From positions 1-7,025 of the forward strand of contig JALGTI010000157.1 of NCBI GenBank assembly GCA_029821455.1: a DNA stretch of 7,025 nt, in the 5' to 3' direction. The notes under the pieces are model-generated. The model saw only the letters and a program-made list of their open reading frames with translations. It was not told where the DNA came from and searched no databases. Of this stretch, positions 1-5,605 are shown piece by piece. Each line of letters opens with the position of its first letter. Position 1 is the stretch's first letter. The translations under genes and the position numbers were made by a program. This stretch comes from Candidatus Zipacnadia bacterium (GTDB lineage: Bacteria; Armatimonadota; Zipacnadia; Zipacnadales; Zipacnadaceae).

Positions 1-20
1 GAGCCAGCCAGAGGTGAACT

Positions 21-704
21 ATGCTGTGCGATTTCCATACCCATACGACGCTGTCAGACGGCGTGCTCAGCCCAGTTGAGTTGATCAGACGCTGCATCGT
101 GGCCGGGTACACTGCCGTTGCGCTCACCGACCACAGTGGCCCCGGAGAGATGGAGCGCATAATCAGAGAGGTTGTGCGCGACTGCTTGCTGGCCCGGGAG
201 CGCTGGGATTTTCCAGCGTTGCCGGGTATTGAATTGACGCATGTGCCAGCCTCAGCGATCTCTGAGCTAGCAGCCGAGGCGAGGGAGCTAGGGGCTGTGG
301 TGGTCGTGGTGCATGGCGAAAGTCTGGCAGAACCGGTGGAGGAGCCCGGCACGAACCTGGCTGCGGTGGCCTGCCCGCATGTTGACATCCTGGCCCACCC
401 GGGCTACCTGGCCGAGGAAGAAGCGCGCCTAGCCACGGAGACTGGCGTCTTCATTGAGATCACCAGCCGGCCCACCCACGGCCTGGCAAATGGGCAAGTG
501 GCCAAGACAGCGCAAGCCTATGGTGCCAAGATGCTCGTCAACAGCGACGCCCACGGGCCTGATGACCTGCTGACTGAGAGGTTTGCGGGACGGGTTGCGC
601 GAGGCGCGGGTCTGGATGACGAGATGATACAGCAGGTGCTACAGACCAACGCTGAAGAACTACTGCGGCGTGCCCAGGCGCGACTGCCTGAGGAGTCTCG
701 CTGA
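21..704 (+). CDS. PHP-domain metal-dependent phosphoesterase (histidinol-phosphatase-like family)
   Basis: A 227-residue single-domain PHP protein, predicted cytoplasmic because no signal peptide is visible. The full set of PHP metal ligands can be read: H6 and H8 (FHTHT), D13, H38 (LTDHSG), E71 (GIEL), H98 (VVHGE), H126 (AHPGYL), D176 and H178 (NSDAH). They line up in order with the trinuclear site known from E. coli YcdX, with Asp at the position of its third ligand. Family members hydrolyse phosphoesters such as histidinol phosphate or nucleotides. The substrate here is not shown: no histidine biosynthesis genes are adjacent, and the protein is shorter than the dedicated HisK-type histidinol phosphatases (about 270 residues). 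The ATG start is supported by GAGGTGA at 11-17, three bases upstream, and by the HxH motif falling at residues 6-8 as usual. The stop overlaps the next ATG by one base (TGATG), so the two genes are probably translationally coupled. The fold call is firm; the substrate is unknown. Confidence 0.9.
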   Translation: MLCDFHTHTTLSDGVLSPVELIRRCIVAGYTAVALTDHSGPGEMERIIREVVRDCLLARERWDFPALPGIELTHVPASAISELAAEARELGAVVVVVHGESLAEPVEEPGTNLAAVACPHVDILAHPGYLAEEEARLATETGVFIEITSRPTHGLANGQVAKTAQAYGAKMLVNSDAHGPDDLLTERFAGRVARGAGLDDEMIQQVLQTNAEELLRRAQARLPEESR

Positions 705-1963
705 TGAACAGATGCCTTCTCATGGTGCTGCTGGCGGCGGTAATGGCTCTATCCGGCTGTGCGCGAGGCGGCGAGGGCGGCCCGTCGCCTGTGCCCGAGG
801 CAGTCCTGGATATCTATGTGCGGATGACTGGCCCGGTGCGCGACCATTTCTACTATTACGTTGCCTTCGATACGGATGATGATGCGGGCGCGGACTTCCC
901 TGTCCCGGTGGCGGCGGGGCCATATTGGGGCAATGGCTGGGGCACCGGCTCCATCACCTATTTCCTGGAATACCACAACGGCCAGTACAATCTGTTCGCC
1001 GCCAACCTCAATGTGACGCTGGAGGATTTCACCGGCGGCTTTGTTTCGGCCGGCGGGACGGTCACAGGCCATGACACCGGCGTGCTGCGCCTGACAGTCA
1101 CCGACATTAACCTGGGAAGCGCTACACTCGCCGGCACCGGGAGTATTACAGGGGTGACCAATGATTCAGACCAGAATGCCGGGGTCATTACTCTGGAAAC
1201 CGATGCGGCCGGCAAGACCGTGGCCGGGACGGTTAGCTTCACGCCGGCCGCTGACGGCAGCCGGGATCTGGATGCGGCCGAGCAGGCCCAACTAGATGCG
1301 CTCAACGCCGGGGGAGTGACGTTAGCCTCGGATTCGCTTGATGAGTTCGGTATTACTCTGACGATCAGTGCCGCCGCCGGGGCGCAGACTATCACGATAG
1401 ACCCCGCTGAGGCCGAGCTGAGCTGGAGCTTCACAGCCGCCAGCACCGGCGCGGTGGTCAATGGAACGGCTACGTTGACTTGTAATTCATCTACACCGAC
1501 CGGCAATCCGCCGATTCCGGGGCTTGAGGTCGGCTGTGATGATATGTCAGTTGGCGACACAGCGACCATCGCCCTGGAAATCTCCGAACTCGCCACGTTC
1601 ATCGGCCCACCGTATGACTATGTGGTTCCGGTCAACAGTAGCATACTGCGGGCTACCATAGATATTGAGGAGCTCGGCGGCCACGCTGTTGATAACCTCA
1701 GCATCAACTTCATAACGACAACCGAACTTATCTTCGATCCGAGCGTGGTGGACCCCGACCAGCACGTCTATGACGCTCTGGGGCCGTTGGGTAATGACGC
1801 CATCTTGCTGTATGATCCCTGGGAGTTCAGATCCATTGACAATGATGAGGCGTTCGTCAAGGAGTTGGCTGGCGACACGACACTGGTAGGCCCAGCCACT
1901 CAGGACGAGAAGGATGCCGTGGATATCATAGACTGGTCGGTCAGCACACGGCGTTTGAGGTGA
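704..1963 (+). CDS. Secreted lipoprotein of unknown function
   Basis: A 419-residue protein with a type II signal peptide: the positive N-terminus MNR, a hydrophobic stretch at residues 5-17 and a lipobox LSGC ending at C19. It is therefore expected to be lipidated at C19 and anchored to a membrane facing outward. The mature part is rich in Gly, Thr, Asp and Ala. Stretches of alternating hydrophobic and polar residues (about 95-255) suggest beta-strands. An aromatic Gly-rich segment around residues 75-100 (YWGNGWGTGSITYFLEYHNG) looks like the most distinctive part. Only two cysteines remain after C19, C260 and C278, which could form a disulfide. I recognise no enzymatic motif or named domain. 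GAGGAG at 690-695, inside the PHP gene, gives an 8-base spacer to the ATG. The TGA stop is part of the Shine-Dalgarno site of dtd. A structural or ligand-binding surface lipoprotein is the most one can infer. Confidence 0.85.
   Translation: MNRCLLMVLLAAVMALSGCARGGEGGPSPVPEAVLDIYVRMTGPVRDHFYYYVAFDTDDDAGADFPVPVAAGPYWGNGWGTGSITYFLEYHNGQYNLFAANLNVTLEDFTGGFVSAGGTVTGHDTGVLRLTVTDINLGSATLAGTGSITGVTNDSDQNAGVITLETDAAGKTVAGTVSFTPAADGSRDLDAAEQAQLDALNAGGVTLASDSLDEFGITLTISAAAGAQTITIDPAEAELSWSFTAASTGAVVNGTATLTCNSSTPTGNPPIPGLEVGCDDMSVGDTATIALEISELATFIGPPYDYVVPVNSSILRATIDIEELGGHAVDNLSINFITTTELIFDPSVVDPDQHVYDALGPLGNDAILLYDPWEFRSIDNDEAFVKELAGDTTLVGPATQDEKDAVDIIDWSVSTRRLR
1957..1963 (+). promoter_or_regulatory. 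Ribosome binding site that fixes the CTG start of dtd
   Basis: The site GAGGTGA overlaps the last codons of the lipoprotein gene, and its final TGA is that gene's stop codon. It lies six bases upstream of a CTG at 1970. The same AGGTGA core precedes the PHP gene (12-17), the MBL hydrolase (3624-3629) and mtaD (4287-4292), so it matches local usage. No ATG, GTG or TTG lies in the dtd frame between the upstream stop (1961-1963) and 1970. Confidence 0.7.
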
Positions 1964-1969
1964 GCAAGT

Positions 1970-2428
1970 CTGCGAGCTATCGTTCAACGGGTCAGTCAGG
2001 CCGAGGTAACTGTTGAGGGGCGCTCTGTGGCCAGTATTGGGAGCGGACTGGTGGTCCTGGCCGGCTTCAAGGGCGATGATGGGGCGGAGGATATTGAATA
2101 CGTCAGCAATAAGCTGGCGCACCTGCGCATCTTTGAGGATGAGGTGGGGAAGATGAATCTTTCGGTCATCGAGACAGGAGGAGAAGTGCTGGCGGTGCCG
2201 AACTTCACACTGTACGCCGACACGCTGAAGGGCCGGCGGCCCAGCTTCTCGAAAGCTGCAGGGGCGGAGCTGGCCGAGGTGTTGTTCCAGGACTTCTGCG
2301 CCGCCCTGCGCGGACGAAGCGTATCAGTGCAGACGGGCGTGTTTGGCGCCCATATGCACATTGGTCTCGTCAACGACGGGCCTGTGACATTGATATTGGA
2401 AAGCGAGGCGAAGCTGGAGGGGCAGTGA
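1970..2428 (+). CDS. dtd: D-aminoacyl-tRNA deacylase, with probable CTG start
   Basis: Dtd is a cytoplasmic homodimer that hydrolyses D-amino acids, and mischarged glycine, off tRNA. Read from CTG 1970, the protein has 152 residues (E. coli Dtd: 145) and the N-terminus MRAIVQRVSQAEVTV, which is the canonical first beta-strand of the family. The next possible start, GTG at 2027, would delete this strand and leave 133 residues, so it is unlikely. Family landmarks sit at the E. coli positions: FTL at 79-81 including T80, KGRRPSF at 87-93, and the Gly-cisPro motif NDGPVT with G137-P138 and N135. One departure is that the usual Ser77-Gln78 of the SQxxL motif reads Pro77-Asn78 here. The gene follows the lipoprotein by six bases and precedes the TPR gene by 25, so all four genes are probably co-transcribed. 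Identity is very secure; the non-standard start is an inference from sequence alone. Confidence 0.93.
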   Translation: MRAIVQRVSQAEVTVEGRSVASIGSGLVVLAGFKGDDGAEDIEYVSNKLAHLRIFEDEVGKMNLSVIETGGEVLAVPNFTLYADTLKGRRPSFSKAAGAELAEVLFQDFCAALRGRSVSVQTGVFGAHMHIGLVNDGPVTLILESEAKLEGQ

Positions 2429-2453
2429 GCGTCTCGGGGCTTGTTGAGGTACA

Positions 2454-3263
2454 ATGGCACGCAGGAGGAAAAAATCAGCACAGGCAACCACCGCACAAAG
2501 GCAGGCGCGGATCCGGCTGCATGTGGGCAACAGACTTGCCGGTGAAGGCCTGATTGATAGGGCCATCGAGCACTACCAACGCGCAGCGGATATGGATGGC
2601 CACAATGCGGATGTGAGGGTGGCATTGGCTGACGCCTACTTCGAGGCGGAGATGCCGGCCAAGGCGTATCAGGCCTACAAGAAGGCCCTCAAGATCCATC
2701 CGCGCCACGCCGATGCGCATTTCAGTCTCGGCGAGTTCTTCCTGCATCAGTGCCGCCCACGGGCCGCGCTCACGGCGATGACCCGGGCCGTCGAGTGCAA
2801 TCCAATGCGCACCTACTACGTCTATCGCCTCGGCGAACTGCACTGGCTGATGGGCAATCTGGATGCCGCGTTGTCGCAGCTTCAGCGCGCTGCGGAGCAA
2901 GCGCCTGACGATGGCTTCTATCACTTCAAGCTGGCGGACATCCACTTCGCCCGAGGCGAATTGGACAAGGCGACTGCCGAGTATCAAGCCGCTGTCCGCT
3001 GCGCCCCGCTCGATGAGTTTTACCACCTGCGCCTGGCCGCCGCGTATAAGCGTCAGGGGCAGCAACGCTCGGCCCTGCTGATGTTCGAGCGCACTGTGCT
3101 CATCCAGCCCGACTCTCCCGCGTATCGGTATCTGCTGGCCCAGCATCTCGACGAGATGGGGCACCAGGAGCGCGCGAACTACCACTACGAGCGCGCCGGG
3201 GAACTGGACGCGTACGAGCGCGACTACGTCCGCCGCGTCCAAGAGCGGTGTGGGAGCGGCTAG
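2454..3263 (+). CDS. Tetratricopeptide repeat (TPR) protein
   Basis: A 269-residue protein made almost entirely of about seven 34-residue TPR units, starting near residues 19, 52, 86, 120, 153, 187 and 221. Each has the helix-turn-helix pattern of the family (for example AHFSLGEFFL then RAALTAMTRAVECNP). TPR arrays form superhelical scaffolds that bind partner proteins or peptides; no catalytic motif is present. The N-terminus MARRRKKSAQ is strongly basic and not followed by a hydrophobic segment, so the protein is probably cytoplasmic. ATG 2454 is the first start after an in-frame TGA at 2445; GAGG at 2446-2449 lies four bases upstream, a modest site. The gene is last in the first gene cluster, 25 bases after dtd. 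A slightly longer antisense frame covers the same stretch, but the TPR periodicity settles which strand is coding. The partner and process are unknown. Confidence 0.9.
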   Translation: MARRRKKSAQATTAQRQARIRLHVGNRLAGEGLIDRAIEHYQRAADMDGHNADVRVALADAYFEAEMPAKAYQAYKKALKIHPRHADAHFSLGEFFLHQCRPRAALTAMTRAVECNPMRTYYVYRLGELHWLMGNLDAALSQLQRAAEQAPDDGFYHFKLADIHFARGELDKATAEYQAAVRCAPLDEFYHLRLAAAYKRQGQQRSALLMFERTVLIQPDSPAYRYLLAQHLDEMGHQERANYHYERAGELDAYERDYVRRVQERCGSG

Positions 3264-3343
3264 ACGGCTTGTTATTGGCACAGGAGATCGCGGGGGAGAC
3301 CGCTTTGTTGCGTTCAACAAGTGGTTCTATGAGTCTCCGTAGG

Positions 3344-3400
3344 GGCGCGATTCATCACGCCCCGATACGTTACGAGAGATACGGTGCGATGAATCGCGCC
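3344..3400. repeat. Inverted repeat with 13-bp perfect arms (MITE- or REP-like)
   Basis: GGCGCGATTCATC at 3344-3356 is the exact reverse complement of GATGAATCGCGCC at 3388-3400, with a 31-base centre. The left arm can also fold by itself, with GGGGCG 3342-3347 pairing with CGCCCC 3358-3363. This design, a GGGGCG-rich arm around a GATTCATC core, resembles small dispersed non-coding repeats of some environmental bacterial genomes. That family assignment is from memory and only suggestive. No transposase is nearby. The dyad itself is certain; its origin and role are inferred. Confidence 0.6.
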
Positions 3401-3424
3401 ATCAGTGACGTACCTGCCCCCTGG

Positions 3425-3446
3425 CCCCCTCCCTGAAGGGAGGGGG
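3425..3446. repeat. Perfect 9-bp GC hairpin, possible transcript-end structure
   Basis: CCCCCTCCC (3425-3433) and GGGAGGGGG (3438-3446) form a perfect 9-bp stem closed by the tetraloop TGAA. It is followed by AACGG and not by a run of T, so it is not a classical intrinsic terminator. Its position between the two + strand gene groups would suit a transcript-end or mRNA-stabilising hairpin. A member of a dispersed repeat family is equally possible. Confidence 0.5.
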
Positions 3447-3510
3447 AACGGAAGGGGCGGTAGGCGAGACGTCTGCGCGACTAAACCTCTCCCGTAGGGC
3501 AAGCTTCTCC

Positions 3511-3542
3511 TTCGGCTAGCTCAGGACGGTGAGCCTGTCGAA
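3511..3542. repeat. Imperfect dyad of the TTCGACAGGCTCA type
   Basis: TTCGGCTAGCTCA (3511-3523) and TGAGCCTGTCGAA (3530-3542) are inverted with 10 of 13 bases pairing around the loop GGACGG. From memory, the dyad TTCGACAAGCTCA-N6-TGAGCTTGTCGAA is a common interspersed repeat in many environmental bacterial genomes. The left arm here has drifted from that form while the right arm is closer to it. No associated open frame is visible. Confidence 0.55.
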
Positions 3543-3633
3543 CCGCAGCTTGCTCCAAGCGTCCGTGAGCGAGATGCCCGCCTTCGCTGTTGCTTCGGGG
3601 GACAAGCCTGCCGCACGCGGAACAGGTGAAGGC

Positions 3634-4266
3634 ATGAAGATAGAATGTCTGTCGCTGGGGCCGCTGGGCACGAACTGCTATGTGGTTGGCTGTGAGGCGA
3701 CGGCCAAGGGTTTCATCGTGGACGCGGCCGATGAGCCGCAGCGCATCCTGCGGGTCATAGACGACAATGGGCTGCAGATGGAGGCCATCTTTCAGACGCA
3801 TGGGCATCCAGACCATACGGCGGCGCTGGCGGAGGTGGCGGCTGCCACGGGCGCGGATATCTATCTGCACCCGGCTGAGGTGGCGATGCTAGACACGTTC
3901 GCCGGTTCACTTCGCCAGATGTTCGGGGACGTGGCCTGGCCCCTGGCGCATTGCACGTATGAGGAGGGAGACGTTATCAGCGTCGGCGAGCTGCGCGTCC
4001 AGGTGCTCCACACGCCTGGCCACACGCCGGGGTCAGTCTGCCTGTTGGTGGATGAGGTGCTGTTTTCGGGTGACACGCTGTTTGCCGGCGGTGTGGGACG
4101 CTGGGACCTACCGGGCGGGGATTGGGAGGCGCTGGCGCGCTCGCTGAAAAGGCTGGCGACTTTACCGGATGCAACGGAGGCCCTGCCTGGTCACGGCCCT
4201 GCCAGCACAATCCGCAATGAGAAGCGCAGTAATCCTTATCTGATTGAATTGAGCCGGAACGCGTGA
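3634..4266 (+). CDS. Metallo-beta-lactamase-fold hydrolase, glyoxalase II-like
   Basis: A 210-residue cytoplasmic metallohydrolase of the short glyoxalase II-like (YcbL-type) group. The MBL signature THGHPDH gives H56, H58, D60 and H61. The other metal ligands are H130 (HTPGHTPGS), D147 (FSGDTLF) and H187 (PGHGP), so a complete binuclear site is present. The N-terminal PLGTNCYVV and the GVGRWDLPGGD segment after D147 are typical of this group. It lacks the extra C-terminal helical domain of true glyoxalase II (about 250 residues), so activity on S-lactoylglutathione is not assured; a general thioester hydrolase role is possible. ATG 3634 is chosen because AGGTGA lies at 3624-3629, the family N-terminus begins exactly there, and the upstream extension is repeat DNA. 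The frame ends in TGA TAA TAG, all three stops in tandem (4264-4272). mtaD starts 30 bases downstream, probably in the same transcript. Confidence 0.92.
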   Translation: MKIECLSLGPLGTNCYVVGCEATAKGFIVDAADEPQRILRVIDDNGLQMEAIFQTHGHPDHTAALAEVAAATGADIYLHPAEVAMLDTFAGSLRQMFGDVAWPLAHCTYEEGDVISVGELRVQVLHTPGHTPGSVCLLVDEVLFSGDTLFAGGVGRWDLPGGDWEALARSLKRLATLPDATEALPGHGPASTIRNEKRSNPYLIELSRNA

Positions 4267-4296
4267 TAATAGAATCTGATGTAACAAGGTGAGGCA

Positions 4297-5598
4297 ATGG
4301 CATCGCTACGCATCGAGAATGCAAGTATCCTGACGATGGTTGACGGGTCAGGGTTGATTGAAGAGGGCGTGGCCGAAGTCACCGGCAACGAGATCAGCTA
4401 CGTTGGCCCGGCTGCGGATGCTCTGGCAGCGGAAGCGGAGCAGGTCATTGATGGCTCAGGTTGCGTGCTGCTGCCGGGACTGATCAATGCCCACACCCAC
4501 CTGGCGATGACGCTGATGCGCGGCTTTGCCGATGATGTGCCGCTGCAGACGTGGCTGGAAGAGAAGATCTGGCCGACGGAGATGAAGCTGACAGAGGAAG
4601 ATGTGTACTGGGGGGCGATGCTGGGGGCGGCGGAGATGCTGCGCGGGGGCATTACCTGCTTCAATGATATGTATCACCACTATACGGCCACCACTCAGGC
4701 GGCGATTGACAGCGGCATTCGCGCCTGTCCGTCAGGCGTGCTGCTGGGCTTCCTGCCCAATGCTGAGGAGTTGCTGGCACAGGCGGTTGAATTCGTCAGG
4801 CAGACACTGGAGCAGAACCACCCACGGATTCATCCAATGCTGGGCCCGCATGCTCCCTATACGTGCCCCGATGACCTGCTGCAGAAAGTGGCGCAGCATG
4901 CCGAGGACCTGGGAGTGCCCATTCATATCCACCTGGCCGAGACAGAGCAGGAGGTCAAAGACAGCCTTGAGGAACACGGCCAGACGCCAGTCGCCCACAT
5001 GGAAGCCATCGGGCTGTTTGAATGTCAGGTCTCGGCAGCTCACTGTGTGCATGTGGATGAGCATGATATTGAGATCATCGCCCGGCGTGGTGTCGGTGTG
5101 GCGCACTGTCCGGGTAGCAATATGAAGCTGGCCAGCGGGTTCCAGCCGTTGCCTGAGCTACTTGAGGCAAGCGCCACTGTGGGCCTGGGCACGGACGGAT
5201 GCGCCTCCAATAACAACCTGGACCTCTTTGAGGAGATGCTGCTGGCCGGTATCATACATAAGGGCAACAGTGGAGACCCCACGGCTGTACCGGCCGAGGC
5301 GGTACTGCGCATGGCTACCGTGGGGAGTGCGAGGTCGCTAGGGCTGGGCGAACTGATCGGGACGCTGGAGGTGGGCAAGCGCGCCGATATGATCCTCGTG
5401 GACCTGAGCAAACCCCATCTACAGCCGCCCCACAATCTCGTCTCACATTTGGTCTACTCGGCGCGGGCCGATGACGTAAAGACCACCATTGTGGATGGCG
5501 AGGTTGTTTATCACGAGGGAAGCTTCACGGCGCTTGACGCGGAAGAAATCATCGCCAAGGCGCGGGAGCAGGCGCAGAGGTTGGTTGGGAGCGGCTAG
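4297..5598 (+). CDS. mtaD: 5-methylthioadenosine/S-adenosylhomocysteine deaminase
   Basis: A 433-residue amidohydrolase that, by family, deaminates 5'-methylthioadenosine and S-adenosylhomocysteine to the inosine forms, part of recycling products of S-adenosylmethionine use. Metal and catalytic residues are all visible: H66 and H68 (NAHTHL), H212 with E215 (HIHLAET), H249 (AAHCVHVD) and D300 (LGTDGCASNNNLD). The beta-sandwich that flanks the TIM barrel is built from residues 1-60 and the C-terminal end (KRADMILVDL, VDGEVVY). Length and motifs match the Thermotoga maritima TM0936 type. Related deaminases acting on guanine or triazines share the fold, but the HIHLAETEQEV and GTDGCASNNNLD segments favour MTA/SAH deaminase. 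The ATG is preceded by AAGGTGAGG at 4286-4294. It follows the MBL hydrolase by 30 bases and ends 7 bases from the convergent cysS. Substrate preference (MTA, SAH or another adenosine compound) cannot be read from sequence. Confidence 0.92.
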   Translation: MASLRIENASILTMVDGSGLIEEGVAEVTGNEISYVGPAADALAAEAEQVIDGSGCVLLPGLINAHTHLAMTLMRGFADDVPLQTWLEEKIWPTEMKLTEEDVYWGAMLGAAEMLRGGITCFNDMYHHYTATTQAAIDSGIRACPSGVLLGFLPNAEELLAQAVEFVRQTLEQNHPRIHPMLGPHAPYTCPDDLLQKVAQHAEDLGVPIHIHLAETEQEVKDSLEEHGQTPVAHMEAIGLFECQVSAAHCVHVDEHDIEIIARRGVGVAHCPGSNMKLASGFQPLPELLEASATVGLGTDGCASNNNLDLFEEMLLAGIIHKGNSGDPTAVPAEAVLRMATVGSARSLGLGELIGTLEVGKRADMILVDLSKPHLQPPHNLVSHLVYSARADDVKTTIVDGEVVYHEGSFTALDAEEIIAKAREQAQRLVGSG

Positions 5599-5605
5599 GT
5601 GATGA

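Larger units (their letters stand above)
3264..3633. other. 370-base intergenic region with several inverted repeats
   Basis: This is the only sizeable non-coding stretch in the window. Besides the three dyads listed separately, it has a short hairpin just after the TPR gene (TTGTTG 3305-3310, loop CGTT, CAACAA 3315-3320) without a T-tract. There is also a 5-bp hairpin GCTTG/CAAGC at 3548-3560. I see no convincing -35/-10 pair, although a promoter for the downstream hydrolase is expected here. The hydrolase frame stays open upstream to a GTG at 3529, but that GTG lies inside a repeat and the extension matches no family sequence, so I treat it as non-coding. No RNA gene is recognisable. Confidence 0.7.

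Noticed and set aside
21..704. PHP gene as histidine biosynthesis hisK
   Set aside because: The metal site fits the PHP family in general, but no his genes are adjacent and the protein is shorter than typical HisK, so no symbol is assigned.
3251..3263. TGGGAGCGGCTAG at the 3' end of the TPR gene is repeated exactly at the 3' end of mtaD (5586-5598); both genes end Gly-Ser-Gly-stop
   Set aside because: A 13-base match in 7 kb of GC-rich DNA can arise by chance, and the flanks do not match.
2475..3320. Antisense 281-residue open frame over the TPR gene, longer than the TPR gene itself
   Set aside because: The + strand shows seven regular TPR units; the antisense product matches no family and is a by-product of GC-rich codon use.
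3308..3333. TTGCGT and TATGAG as a possible promoter
   Set aside because: The spacer is only about 14 bases and the elements are weak, so I do not call it.
3425..3446. Classical intrinsic terminator
   Set aside because: The stem is perfect but no T-run follows on either strand, so it is listed only as a hairpin repeat.
3529..3633. In-frame N-terminal extension of the MBL hydrolase from GTG 3529
   Set aside because: The GTG lies within an inverted repeat, the 35 extra residues do not resemble the family, and ATG 3634 has its own AGGTGA site.
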